Of a DNA stretch of 64,000 nucleotides, positions 44,839-53,168 are shown in pieces (within the stretch, counting starts at the first letter, position 1; each line of letters begins with the position of its first letter). The stretch lies in contig NZ_CP118574.1 of assembly GCF_028898845.1 (NCBI RefSeq), positions 3,968,001 through 4,032,000 on the forward strand, read 5' to 3'. The stretch is from Streptomyces sp. WZ-12. GTDB taxonomy: Bacteria > Actinomycetota > Actinomycetes > Streptomycetales > Streptomycetaceae. The notes under the pieces are model-generated. The model did not search any database, had not been told where the DNA came from, and was given only the letters and a program-made list of their open reading frames with translations. The position numbers and the translations under genes are program-made.

Positions 44839-46916
44839 TTCTCGGCCTCCTTGCGGGCGTCGAAGATTCCGAGCGGGACGACGTCGGCGAGGGCGCCCTC
44901 GCCTTCCTCCGGTTCCTCCGCGTCGGGAGGCGGCGGCTCAGCAGGCGTTGCAGGAGCCGGCCGGGGCCAGGAGGGAGCGCTGGTGGTCCGGGTCCGGGCG
45001 GCGACCTTGCGGTCCTTGCGGCTGCGGCCAGAGGGCCTGCCCGCCGTGCCTTGGGGGCCGTCGGCGGCCCGGTCCAGGAGCGCGACCGCGGCCTGCGCGA
45101 TCTCCTCCTCGGTGACTGGATCGGCACCCCGCTCGGCAAGGACCCGGCGGGCGTGGTCCCAGGCCAGTTCACCCATCGGCATCGGAGCGGTGCGCAGATG
45201 CCGCCAGATCGCGGTGATCCAGCCGCCCTCACGATGATTGCGTACCCAGATGCGAGAGATGTCGTATGGGTCGTAGTGGACCTCCCACCCCTTCCCGTCC
45301 GGGCCGGCGCCGGACGGCTGGCGGCGGAACGGCGTCAACTCCGTGCTGTCGTAGGTGCGGTGGCCCAGCCGGATCCCGTAGGAGTTGATCGTCCGACGGC
45401 AGCGGGGCAGCAACTCGATGTACTCGTCCGGGCTGAGCGCGACCGGGACATGCCCGGCCGCCGCGACGAGCGCGGCGTACTTCTCGTTCGGACTCAGAGC
45501 CTTGCCTGGCATCAGCGGGTCGCGCAGGCCGTCGTGCGGGCGGTTCTGCCAGATCACGATCCACTCCTGGAGCAGTTCCTGGAGCTGATGCATCGACCAG
45601 ACCGCCTGCGCTGCCGGATCGGTGCCGCGGTGCTCGGTGCTGCGGCCCTTGTGACCGGGCAGGTGTGAGACGAACATCGTGGCCACCGAGCCCAGCGTCG
45701 TCTCGATGTGCGGCTTGTCCGTCGGAGTATCGGGGTGCGCGGGCTGGAAGGAGATGCCCAGCGACTGGCAGGCCGAGCGGAACGTGTCGGAGATGTAAGC
45801 TTTGCCCCGGTCACAGACGATCGTCTCCGGCGTGATCACCGGGATCGCCGCTGCTTGGGCCAGCCGCTCGTCCAGCGCCGTGAGCGAGACGTGCGGCAGC
45901 ACCGAGCGGGACATCCGCAGCGCGTCCGGCCAGCCCGGACGCATCGACTCCGGAGTCATCGCCCTCGCCAGCAGCAGCGCGGCATCCACCGCCTTCGTCG
46001 AGGGCCGCAGCACCGCCGCGGCCAATGTGCGGGTCGCGATATCGACGATGCCGGTCAGCTCCACGGTGTCGACCGTGCCGTCGTCGTGCACGACCAGCAC
46101 ATCCAGTGGAGTCGAGTCGATCTCCATCACCTCACCCGGCCGGATGGCGGTCAGCTGGCCGAACATGCCCTCGGGCTGTTTGGCCAGCGAACGGCGGGTG
46201 CGGGCCGAGCCCAGCGTGTGCCGGCCGGAGGAGATCGCCTTGAGCAGCCGGTAGAACGTCGCCCGTGACGGCAACGGCACCGCCCCGGCCCCGTGCTCGT
46301 CCTCCAGGAGACGTTCCATCCGGCGCCGCAGCACCTGTGCGGAGACCGTGGACCTGGCGGTTTGCTCTTCCACGACCTTCCGCAGGGCGGCCACCACCCG
46401 CCGGTCGGCGCGGCCCGTGCCGTCCGGGGCCGAACGCAGTCGCGGATCGACCAGACCGAGCACACCCTCCCGCTCGAATCTGGCCCGCATGTCCTGCAAC
46501 ATGGTCAACGACACCGTCGTCTCCGCCGCCTCCAGCTCAGCGACCTTCGTCAACTCTCGCTGCCGCAGAGAACGGACGGCCGGGTCGTACTCGTCTTTCA
46601 CCGGCCCGTGCGGGTCATCGAGTGGGCGGCCGGTCAGCATCTCCACCAGGTGCCGCTGCCACCATTCGGCCCGCTCAACCGCCTTGGCGGGAAGTCCCTC
46701 CAGCACCCCGGCCGCCGGCACCACCGCGCGCACCGAGACCGGCGTGACCACCTCGAAGTCCTCACCGGTCAGCAGATGGGCGAGCATCACGACGCTCGCC
46801 GACTGGGTTTCGTCGACCAGCCGGACCGCGGTCCCCTCCAGCGCGGCCACCGTCTGCAGACGGCCGTCGAAGCGGACCAGGTCACCCGCTCGCAACAGCC
46901 GCGGACGCAAAGGCAT
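44829..46916 (-). CDS. tnsB: TnsB-like DDE transposase (Mu/rve family)
   Basis: The 695-residue transposase has N-terminal DNA-binding helical domains (about 1-250). The RNase H-like core has a visible DDE triad: Asp in VMEIDSTPLDV, Asp in IVCDRGKAYISD and Glu in DKPHIETTLGS. A Mu-type C-terminal beta-barrel (YGIRLGHRTYDSTEL) and a Pro/Glu-rich tail follow. It joins the 3' transposon ends to the target. GGAAGGGGG precedes the ATG. The start overlaps tnsA by 35 bp. Confidence 0.94.
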   Translation of the reverse strand: MPLRPRLLRAGDLVRFDGRLQTVAALEGTAVRLVDETQSASVVMLAHLLTGEDFEVVTPVSVRAVVPAAGVLEGLPAKAVERAEWWQRHLVEMLTGRPLDDPHGPVKDEYDPAVRSLRQRELTKVAELEAAETTVSLTMLQDMRARFEREGVLGLVDPRLRSAPDGTGRADRRVVAALRKVVEEQTARSTVSAQVLRRRMERLLEDEHGAGAVPLPSRATFYRLLKAISSGRHTLGSARTRRSLAKQPEGMFGQLTAIRPGEVMEIDSTPLDVLVVHDDGTVDTVELTGIVDIATRTLAAAVLRPSTKAVDAALLLARAMTPESMRPGWPDALRMSRSVLPHVSLTALDERLAQAAAIPVITPETIVCDRGKAYISDTFRSACQSLGISFQPAHPDTPTDKPHIETTLGSVATMFVSHLPGHKGRSTEHRGTDPAAQAVWSMHQLQELLQEWIVIWQNRPHDGLRDPLMPGKALSPNEKYAALVAAAGHVPVALSPDEYIELLPRCRRTINSYGIRLGHRTYDSTELTPFRRQPSGAGPDGKGWEVHYDPYDISRIWVRNHREGGWITAIWRHLRTAPMPMGELAWDHARRVLAERGADPVTEEEIAQAAVALLDRAADGPQGTAGRPSGRSRKDRKVAARTRTTSAPSWPRPAPATPAEPPPPDAEEPEEGEGALADVVPLGIFDARKEAEKWW

Positions 46917-47652
46917 CCTGGCCCCCTTCCCGCACCACGCCGAGCCGGACTTCCGCGTCCGCGGCCAACAGTCCGGCCCCCAGGTCCGCAATCAGGACCT
47001 GCCGCCAGAGGAGGTGAAACAGCACCGGAAGCACCGCGACCGGATCGCCCACGTGGCGAGCCCCGTCCAGCAGCCCGCCTCCCTCGGCGAAAGCTGCCAT
47101 CAGCCGGGCAGCGACCCCGGCGCGGTGCACCCGCGGATGCCGATACCCCGCCAGCCCCATCAGCACCGCATCCGGCGCCCCCACCCGGGTGAAATCCCAG
47201 CCCACCAGCGAACACGCCGCCGCCGTCACGGCGAACTTCACCGCATCGGGAGGCTTGATCCGCTCGTCGGGGCGGACGTCGACCACCAGAGCAGTGCCGT
47301 CCGCGCGGCGCACGAAGAAGTCCGGTGTGTGCCGGATCCGCTTTCCCTCCGTTCCCGTCCACGACAGCCGGAACGGCTGCGAGGCCATGCCCGTCACCAG
47401 CGGATCGAAGTCGAGCAGCATCAGATGGTCCCGCTCCAGCCACGACTCGTGGCCCACACGCCCGCCGCAGGTCGCCGACCAGTACCAGCCGCACCGGTTG
47501 GTCTGCCCCCGGAACGTTGGGAACCGGCGTTCGGGCCGTACCGATTCGAACGGCACCGGCCACAGCCGCCCCAGCGAACCCCGCTCACGGAACCCGGCGG
47601 CGCTGACGTACTCCAGCTCGACGTCTTCCGCCGACAACACGCTCGTATCCAT
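46882..47652 (-). CDS. tnsA: TnsA-like heteromeric transposase endonuclease subunit
   Basis: The 256-residue restriction-fold nuclease has Glu in HESWLERDHL, then RHTPDFFVRRADGTALVVDVRPDERI. This matches the TnsA E...D...xxK core, with Arg in the place of the usual Lys. TnsA cuts the 5' ends, so that with TnsB movement is cut-and-paste. The ATG has GGAGG upstream. It is the promoter-proximal gene of the element. Confidence 0.88.
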   Translation of the reverse strand: MDTSVLSAEDVELEYVSAAGFRERGSLGRLWPVPFESVRPERRFPTFRGQTNRCGWYWSATCGGRVGHESWLERDHLMLLDFDPLVTGMASQPFRLSWTGTEGKRIRHTPDFFVRRADGTALVVDVRPDERIKPPDAVKFAVTAAACSLVGWDFTRVGAPDAVLMGLAGYRHPRVHRAGVAARLMAAFAEGGGLLDGARHVGDPVAVLPVLFHLLWRQVLIADLGAGLLAADAEVRLGVVREGGQDAFASAAVASG

Positions 47653-47710
47653 CCGGGCCTCCGGTACGACGCCGACCAGTCGCGAAGACCGTACGGAAGG
47701 CGGCGATGAC

Positions 47711-47815
47711 GTACCCGGAGAAGACCGAGACGCTCCACTAAATGCCCGGAGATGACTGAGACGTCAGCTCACTTGCCCGGGGACGACTGAGACTGCCCGG
47801 ACATCACAGAGACAG
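47711..47815. repeat. Four TnsB-type 22-bp repeats, right end
   Basis: Copies at 47711-47732, 47742-47763, 47773-47794 and 47794-47815 follow the form TGCCCGG-RGAYGACTGAGAC. The first three are exactly 31 bp apart, and the fourth abuts and merges with the terminal repeat. The close spacing and number of copies at one end resemble the Tn7 right end. Confidence 0.8.
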
Positions 47816-47819
47816 GACA
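47796..47819 (-). repeat. Right terminal inverted repeat
   Basis: Read on the minus strand it begins TGTCCTGTCTCTGTGATGTC, matching the left end at 19 of 24 positions. Confidence 0.85.
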
Positions 47820-47824
47820 TCGAC
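47820..47824. repeat. Target-site duplication, right copy (TCGAC)
   Basis: Exact copy of the 5 bp at 42812-42816, immediately outside the right terminus. Confidence 0.88.
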
Positions 47825-47915
47825 GAACCGAGGTCGACGCCCGCCCCCGCCAAAACCGCGTCACTCTTGCTAGCACTTGCTTGCAATAGTTAGCACTACC
47901 GTGCAGTATCGAGTC

Positions 47916-48368
47916 ATGGCATCACTCAATGTCGGCAATCTCGGCGAGTTCCTGCGGGAGCAGCGGCGCACCGCGCAGCTCAGCCTGCGGCAGCTCGCGG
48001 ATGCCGCGGGGGTGTCCAACCCGTACCTCAGCCAGATCGAGCGCGGGCTGCGCAAGCCGAGCGCGGAGATCCTCCAGCAGTTGGCCAAGGCGCTGCGGAT
48101 ATCCGCCGAGACGCTGTACGTCCAGGCCGGAATCCTGGACGAACGGCGCGCCCCGGACGGCGCCGGGGTGCAGACCGCGATACTCACCGACCCGTCGCTG
48201 AACGAGCGGCAGAAGCAGGTCCTGCTGCAGATCTACGAGTCCTTCCGCAAGGAGAACGGGCTCGGCGGTGCCGCGGCCGACGGCGTCGCGCACCGGGCCG
48301 GCGACGGGTCCGAGGACGGGGGCCGCCCCCATGAGACAGAGGCCGACGGCGGCCCGCACGCCACCTGA
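47916..48368 (+). CDS. XRE-family helix-turn-helix regulator
   Basis: The 150-residue protein opens MASLNVGNLGEFLREQRRTAQ, with the HTH LSLRQLADAAGVSNPYLSQIERGLRKPSAEILQQLAKALRI, a dimer helix and an acidic Gly/His-rich tail. It is a conserved streptomycete regulator usually next to an HBHA-like gene, as here 32 bp downstream. The promoter region has repeated TAGCACT sequences (about 47868-47904) that may be its own operator. An upstream in-frame start at 47877 falls in that promoter. Confidence 0.9.
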   Translation: MASLNVGNLGEFLREQRRTAQLSLRQLADAAGVSNPYLSQIERGLRKPSAEILQQLAKALRISAETLYVQAGILDERRAPDGAGVQTAILTDPSLNERQKQVLLQIYESFRKENGLGGAAADGVAHRAGDGSEDGGRPHETEADGGPHAT

Positions 48369-48400
48369 GCAACCCCATCGTTTCCAGGAGGAACCACGTC

Positions 48401-49036
48401 ATGGCCATCACCACCGATGACCTCCGCAAGGCCCTGACCGACGCGACCCCGCTGTACGCCCTGGCCGGTACCGCCGACCTGGCCGCCGAGAAGCTGGGCG
48501 AGGTGCCGCAGCTGGTCGAGAAGCTCAAGGCCGAGGCGCCCAAGCGCTTCGACTCCGTCCGCAGCACCGACCCCAAGGACATCCAGGCCCTGGTCACCAA
48601 GCAGGCCAAGGAGGCCCAGGACAAGCTCACCGAGCTGCTGGGCTCGCTCGACGGGGATCTGAAGAAGTTCCGCGACCAGGCACAGGAGCTGGCACTGCGC
48701 GGCGTCGGCCGGGCCGCCGAGGTCGCCGTACAGGCCCGCGAGACCTACGACGAGCTGGCCGAGCGCGGCCGCGGCGCGGTGCAGAACTGGCGCGGCGGCG
48801 CCGCCGAGCAGGTCGAGGAGCTGGCGGTGGCGATCGAGCCGCAGCCGGGCAAGGACGGCGCGGGCGACGTCCCGGGCAACGGCCGCGCCAAGACCGTGCC
48901 GGCCAACGGGACCCCCGCCCAGGCGAAGGCCACCGCCTCCACCGAGCCCAAGACCGCCACGGCGAAGAAGCCGGCCCCGCCGCGCAAGCCCGCCGCGGGC
49001 CCGGCGAAGAAGAGCACCCCGCCGTCGGCGAAGTGA
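48401..49036 (+). CDS. Heparin-binding hemagglutinin (HBHA)-like protein
   Basis: The 211-residue protein has long amphipathic helices (DLRKALTDATPLYALAGTADLAAEKLGEVP, a coiled-coil middle) and a Lys/Pro/Ala-rich C-terminal tail (KKPAPPRKPAAGPAKKS) like mycobacterial HBHA. HBHA binds glycans and associates with lipid bodies; the role in a soil actinomycete is unknown. AGGAGG precedes the ATG. It is probably in one operon with the HTH gene. Confidence 0.88.
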   Translation: MAITTDDLRKALTDATPLYALAGTADLAAEKLGEVPQLVEKLKAEAPKRFDSVRSTDPKDIQALVTKQAKEAQDKLTELLGSLDGDLKKFRDQAQELALRGVGRAAEVAVQARETYDELAERGRGAVQNWRGGAAEQVEELAVAIEPQPGKDGAGDVPGNGRAKTVPANGTPAQAKATASTEPKTATAKKPAPPRKPAAGPAKKSTPPSAK

Positions 49037-49062
49037 GCCACCGGTGAGCGGTGATCCATCGG

Positions 49063-49093
49063 CGGGCCGGGCACTCCTCACGTGCCCGGCCCG
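49063..49093 (+). terminator. Hairpin after HBHA-like gene
   Basis: CGGGCCGGGCAC / GTGCCCGGCCCG forms a perfect 12-bp stem with a 7-nt loop, 26 bp after the stop. Confidence 0.75.
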
Positions 49094-49171
49094 TTGTCCG
49101 GGTACGGTGGGGCGGAAAGGGCCGCACGGACCGAGATGACAGACCGAGTTTCCTGGGTGAACGGCTAACGG

Positions 49172-49525
49172 GTGGTGGACGGCGTGCTGATTTACGGATT
49201 CCAGAGCGTACTGAGCTGGGTTCAGCTCGCTCTCGGCGTGTACGCCGCCGTGATGCTCGTCGATGCGGCCACCCGCCGCGAGGCCGCCTACCGCGCGGCT
49301 GACAAGAACAACAAGGCGATGTGGCTGGTCTTCCTCGGGATCGCCACGGCGCTGCTGTTCCTGCTGCCGCTGCTGTCGTTCCTGCCGATCATCGGCGTGA
49401 TCGCGGTGATCGTCTACACCGTCGACGTCCGACCGGCGCTGCGCGCGGTGAGCGGCGGCGGCCGCGGCTGGCACAAGGGCTCCAGCTCGGACGGTCCCTA
49501 CGGGCCGTACAACGGCGGCCGCTGA
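49172..49525 (+). CDS. DUF2516 membrane protein
   Basis: The 117-residue protein has two hydrophobic regions (VLSWVQLALGVYAAVMLVDAA and WLVFLGIATALLFLLPLLSFLPIIGVIAVIVYTVD) with the conserved RADKNNKAMW between them, the DUF2516 pattern, and a Gly-rich tail. The GTG start could be 49172 or 49175. The function is unknown. It converges with the phosphatase gene. Confidence 0.88.
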   Translation: MVDGVLIYGFQSVLSWVQLALGVYAAVMLVDAATRREAAYRAADKNNKAMWLVFLGIATALLFLLPLLSFLPIIGVIAVIVYTVDVRPALRAVSGGGRGWHKGSSSDGPYGPYNGGR

Positions 49526-49559
49526 GCCCGGGCGGGCCCGGAGCTCGCCGACCCGCCGG

Positions 49560-51116
49560 CTACCGCCGGTCCAGCAGCAGCACCGCCACGTCGTCGGTGA
49601 GCTCCCCGCCGTTGAGCGCGCGCACCTCGCGCACCGACGCCTCCAGCAGTTCCTCGCCCTGGAGGCCACTGGCCATCTGGCGGGTGACGAGTTCGGTCAT
49701 GCCCTCCTGGCCCAGGCGCCGGGTGCCCTCGCCGATCCGGCCCTCGATCAGGCCGTCCGTATACATCAGCAGGCTCCAGGCGGCGCCCAACTCGACCTGG
49801 TGGCGCGGCCAGCGGGCCTGCGGCAGCAGCCCGAGCGCCGGGCCGCCGAACTCGTACGGCAGCAGCTCCGGCTGCTGTCCGGCGCGGGCCAGCAGGGGCG
49901 CGGGGTGGCCGGCCAGGCAGACCCCGGCCCGGTGGCCGTCCTCCGAGATGTCGACGGTGCACAGCGTCGCGAAGATCTCGTCGTCGGGGCGCTCGTTCTC
50001 CAGCACCTTCTGGAGCGTGGCCAGCAACTCGTCGCCATAGAGCCCGGCGAAGGTCAACGCCCGCCAGGCGATGCGCAGTTCGACGCCGAGCGCGGCCTCG
50101 TCGGGGCCGTGGCCGCAGACGTCGCCGATCATCGCGTGCACGGTGCCGTCCGGGGTGCGGACGGTGTCGTAGAAGTCGCCGCCGAGCAGGGCGCGGCTGC
50201 GGCCGGGCCGGTAGCAGGCGGCGAAGCGCAGCTCCGAGCCGTCGAGCAGCGGGGTGGGCAGCAGGCCGCGCTCCAGGCGGGCGTTCTCCTGGGCGCGCAG
50301 CCGGGACTCGGTGAGCTGGCGCTGGGCGAGGTCGGCGCGCTTGCGTTCCACGGCGTAGCGGACCGCGCGGCTGAGCACCTTGCCGTCCAACTCGTCGCGG
50401 AAGAGGTAGTCCTGGGCGCCCACCCGCACCGCGTCGGCGGCCCGCTCGGCATCCGTCTCGCAGGTGAGGACGAGGACGGCCTGCGCGGGCGCCATGCGCA
50501 GCACGGCCCGGACGGCGGCCAGTTCGTCGCCGGAGTCGCCGGCGCGGGTCCCGTCGCGGTCCTCGCGGCCGGCCGGCTCGGCCGGGGTGAGGTCGAGCAG
50601 GATGCAGTCCACGTCGTCGGTGAGCAGCCGCTCGGCCTCGGTGAGGTTGCGGGCGGTGCGCAGCCGGACCTTGCGGCCGGCCCAGTCCCACATCTCCGGG
50701 ACGTGGTTGTTCGGGTCCTCGCCTATGAGGAGCAGCGTCAGCCCATGGGCGGGCGGCTCGGGCGCCGGCTCCACGGCGGCGACGGGCTCGGCCACGGGGG
50801 CGGGCGGTGTGACGGAGGACACGGTCCGGGTCCCCGTGGTGGTCGCATGGCCGGTCACCGGGTGGGCAGCATTCCGGCCGGCCGGAATGCGAGGGTCGGC
50901 GGGCCGCGGCAGACCGGCCTCCGGGAGATCCCGGGGCAGCGGGGCGGAACCGGCGGGCCCATGGGGCGCGTCCTGCGGAGCGGGGGAAGCCCCGGAGCAG
51001 CCCCCGTGCGCGGGCATGCCGGCGGCGGCCGCGCGGGTCTCCGCGCAGCCTGCGTTCACCGGTCCTGCCTGGTGCGGCAGCACGGCCGTCCGCGGGTGCG
51101 GCACGGGTACGGGCAT
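49560..51116 (-). CDS. Receiver-like domain plus PP2C (SpoIIE/RsbU) phosphatase
   Basis: The 518-residue protein has about 120 Pro/Ala-rich residues and a receiver-type domain (LTLLLIGEDPNNHVPEMW, Asp in DCILLDLTP). A coiled-coil linker (KRADLAQRQLTESRLRAQE) leads to a PP2C domain with metal-binding LLGGDFYDTV, GDVCGHGPDEAAL, MYTDGLIEGR and DDVAVLLL. Such enzymes dephosphorylate anti-anti-sigma factors. GGAAGGAAG precedes the ATG at 51116. The cognate STAS and anti-sigma genes are not in the window. Confidence 0.9.
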   Translation of the reverse strand: MPVPVPHPRTAVLPHQAGPVNAGCAETRAAAAGMPAHGGCSGASPAPQDAPHGPAGSAPLPRDLPEAGLPRPADPRIPAGRNAAHPVTGHATTTGTRTVSSVTPPAPVAEPVAAVEPAPEPPAHGLTLLLIGEDPNNHVPEMWDWAGRKVRLRTARNLTEAERLLTDDVDCILLDLTPAEPAGREDRDGTRAGDSGDELAAVRAVLRMAPAQAVLVLTCETDAERAADAVRVGAQDYLFRDELDGKVLSRAVRYAVERKRADLAQRQLTESRLRAQENARLERGLLPTPLLDGSELRFAACYRPGRSRALLGGDFYDTVRTPDGTVHAMIGDVCGHGPDEAALGVELRIAWRALTFAGLYGDELLATLQKVLENERPDDEIFATLCTVDISEDGHRAGVCLAGHPAPLLARAGQQPELLPYEFGGPALGLLPQARWPRHQVELGAAWSLLMYTDGLIEGRIGEGTRRLGQEGMTELVTRQMASGLQGEELLEASVREVRALNGGELTDDVAVLLLDRR

Positions 51117-51653
51117 GGGTCTGCTTCCTTCCCTCCCCCCGAGGGGTGCGGCGGCGCACCGACCGGCGCACCACCGTGCCCGGTTCGACCCCGCTCGTCG
51201 GTCGGCTGAGCAGGGCGCTACCGGGCATCGAATGGCGACCATAGCGTCCGGAGCACCGGGCGCGGAATGCCCTTTGGCACGCGGCCTTCGTCATATGCCA
51301 ACGCCGATATGGCACTTCACCTGGGGAGCCCGGCGAGGGGAATGACGAACATCACCCCACCCGAGCGCAATCCGCTACCGGATCACTACGGAAAGCCAGC
51401 CCCGCGCCACCCGCGACCGATACCGGAGAAATTGCCCCATCCGTTCGCCCGTTGACTTCCGGTAACGCCGTCGATTCCGCCCCGACGGCGGCGAACGCGG
51501 CATGGCACGAGTAACGGATGCCACCCGGAACGCAGTGCGGAACGCGGCGCCGAACGCACGGAGAAAGGGGGGTAATCGGCGGTAAGCGGGCGGCAAGGGG
51601 CGGCCGGAGAATGTCCGGAATCATTCCGTGCCGCCCTGCCCCGCCCCGCCCCG
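51117..51653. other. 537-bp intergenic region upstream of the PP2C gene
   Basis: There is no convincing gene in this stretch; short frames have poor codon bias. It is less GC-rich than its neighbours and must hold the promoter of the PP2C gene. A short dyad TGCCA-N9-TGGCA lies near 51296-51314. The NlpC/P60 terminator lies at its right edge. Confidence 0.6.
51599..51635 (-). terminator. Hairpin terminator of NlpC/P60 gene
   Basis: GGCGGC-CGGAGAATG pairs with CATTCCG-T-GCCGCC, with a short bulge, 19 bp beyond the NlpC/P60 stop on the minus strand. Confidence 0.65.
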
Positions 51654-52793
51654 TCAGCCGGTCCGCTCGCCGTCCGGCCGGACCACCCCCAGGATCGGCA
51701 TCGAGCCGGCGCCCGTGATGGTCACCTGCCGGCCGGGGCGCGGGGCGTGCACGATCGCCCCGTCGCCGAGGTACATCCCGACGTGACTGGCGTCCGAGAA
51801 ATAGATGACGAGGTCGCCCGGGCGCATCTCCTTGAGCGGCACCCGGGGCAGTTGTCGCCATTGCTCCTGCGAGGTGCGCGGAATGGTCCGGCCGGCCGCC
51901 TGCCAGGCCCGTAGGGTGAGCCCGGAGCAGTCGAAGGTGTTGGGGCCGACCGCACCCCAGACGTAATCCTTGCCGATCTGCGAAGTGGCGTAGGAAATCG
52001 CCTTCTTGCCCTGCTCGGTGGCTTTTCCGCGGATGTCCCGGAGCGCGCCGGAGTCGAGCCATTTCTGCTGGGTCAGCAGTGCCTGCTCGTCCTCCAGTTT
52101 CCGCAGCCGGTCCTTTTCCTTGGCGGCCAGCCGGGATTCCAGCGCTTTCGCCGCATCGATCTTGTCGTTGATCTGCTTGCGGGCGGCGTCCTTCTTCTGG
52201 CGATCGGCCTCCAGTTGCTCCCAGCGGTGGCTGGCGTCCTGGGCGTAGCCGTCCAAGTCGCTCTTGAGGTGCGTGAGTTGGCCGATCACGCCCTTGACCG
52301 CCTGCTGCCCCTTGCGGACCAGATCGGCGTTGGCCAGAAAAGCCTCGGGATCGGCGTTGAGCACCAGCTTCGCCTCGGGAGGAATGCCGCCCGCCCGGTA
52401 CTGCGCGCTGGCCAGCGCCCCGGCCTGCCGCTTGAGGACGGCCAGCCGGCCCTGCGCGGCCACGATGGTACGGGCCAGCTCGACGATCTTCTTCTGCTGG
52501 AGCTGGACCTGTTCCTCGGCGGCGTTGTACGCGTCGGTGGCCCGCTCCGCCGCGCGGTAGAGCCCCTCGATCTCCTTGCGCACCTCGTCGAGATGGCGCG
52601 CCCCGCCGTCGGGCGGTGGGCTCGGGGCGGGCGCCCGCTGCGCCGCCGTCGCCGTCCCGCCGAGCAGCCCCGTCGCGCAGAGCACCACTGCGGTGCAGAG
52701 CGCCAACCGGCCGCCCCGCAGACCCCGTACGCCCCGTGCGTCCCGCTCCCCCGCCACGTCCCGAACGCTCCTTTGTGCCCCCTGGCTCCCCAC
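51654..52793 (-). CDS. Secreted NlpC/P60 (C40) peptidoglycan endopeptidase
   Basis: The 379-residue protein has a long signal peptide (LALCTAVVLCATGLLGGTATAA), a coiled-coil N-domain (about 65-260, VRKEIEGLYRAAERATDAYNAAEEQVQL) and a C-terminal NlpC/P60 domain. That domain has catalytic Cys in NTFDCSGLTLRAWQ, His in SHVGMYLG and a third polar His in IVHAPRPG. It cleaves D-Glu-diaminopimelate stem-peptide bonds; RipA-like enzymes act at septation and spore germination. GGAGGTGA precedes the GTG start. Confidence 0.92.
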   Translation of the reverse strand: MGSQGAQRSVRDVAGERDARGVRGLRGGRLALCTAVVLCATGLLGGTATAAQRAPAPSPPPDGGARHLDEVRKEIEGLYRAAERATDAYNAAEEQVQLQQKKIVELARTIVAAQGRLAVLKRQAGALASAQYRAGGIPPEAKLVLNADPEAFLANADLVRKGQQAVKGVIGQLTHLKSDLDGYAQDASHRWEQLEADRQKKDAARKQINDKIDAAKALESRLAAKEKDRLRKLEDEQALLTQQKWLDSGALRDIRGKATEQGKKAISYATSQIGKDYVWGAVGPNTFDCSGLTLRAWQAAGRTIPRTSQEQWRQLPRVPLKEMRPGDLVIYFSDASHVGMYLGDGAIVHAPRPGRQVTITGAGSMPILGVVRPDGERTG

Positions 52794-53009
52794 CGGTCAC
52801 CTCCGGCTCGTTCCGCACCGATTCGTGTGCGCGCTTCGGCGCGGATGCTGCCATACCGACCGGTAATCCAACAGGGCGACGGGCCGTTTCGCCGGAAGAC
52901 GGGCGCCCGCGCCCCGAACGCGGCGCTCCGGAGTGGCGCTTCACGACCGGGCGGGCGTCCCGGAGCCGGCGGTCGCGCCGGCCCGCGCCGCACGCAGCCG
53001 ACGGCCGAG

Positions 53010-53053
53010 GTTCACCGTGCGTTCACTCCGCTCCATCGGCTGCTTCACCTGAT
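53010..53053 (+). promoter_or_regulatory. PHO box (four 11-nt units) upstream of pstS
   Basis: GTTCACCGTGC, GTTCACTCCGC, TCCATCGGCTG and CTTCACCTGAT are four contiguous 11-mers; three carry the PhoP core TTCAC. The site lies 115 bp before pstS in the 375-bp divergent region between NlpC/P60 and pstS. Binding of phosphorylated PhoP there switches on pst under phosphate limitation in streptomycetes. Confidence 0.85.
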
Positions 53054-53168
53054 CTGCCTAATTTCGGCCGTACCGAGTGCGCGGTGCGCCGTCAGGCGAC
53101 GGCGCCGCCCACCACGCCACCACCCGCACGCCGAGGAAACGGCGCGCACCAGGAAGGAACTCTCGACA

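Larger units (their letters stand above)
42817..47819 (-). mobile_element. Tn7-like transposon, 5,003 bp, TnsA-TnsB-TnsC/TniB-TniQ
   Basis: The four transposition genes lie head to tail on the minus strand and fill the element. Both termini begin TGTCCTGTC, internal TnsB-type repeats sit at both ends, and a 5-bp TCGAC duplication flanks it. There is no cargo gene, no CRISPR array and no cas gene. The insertion is intergenic, between the SDR gene and an HTH regulator. Exact boundaries and duplication suggest recent movement, although tniQ carries an in-frame stop. Confidence 0.92.

Noticed and set aside
42817..47819. CRISPR-associated transposon
   Set aside because: TniQ and TnsABC are present, but no Cas12k, Cascade gene or repeat-spacer array is in or beside the element, which is filled by four genes and its ends.
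47868..47904. CIRCE-like (HrcA) element before the HTH gene
   Set aside because: TAGCACT halves occur, but not the TTAGCACTC-N9-GAGTGCTAA inverted arrangement, and the downstream gene is not a chaperone.
51267..51455. A 62-codon ORF in the PP2C upstream region
   Set aside because: It lacks an RBS and streptomycete third-position GC bias. Treated as non-coding.
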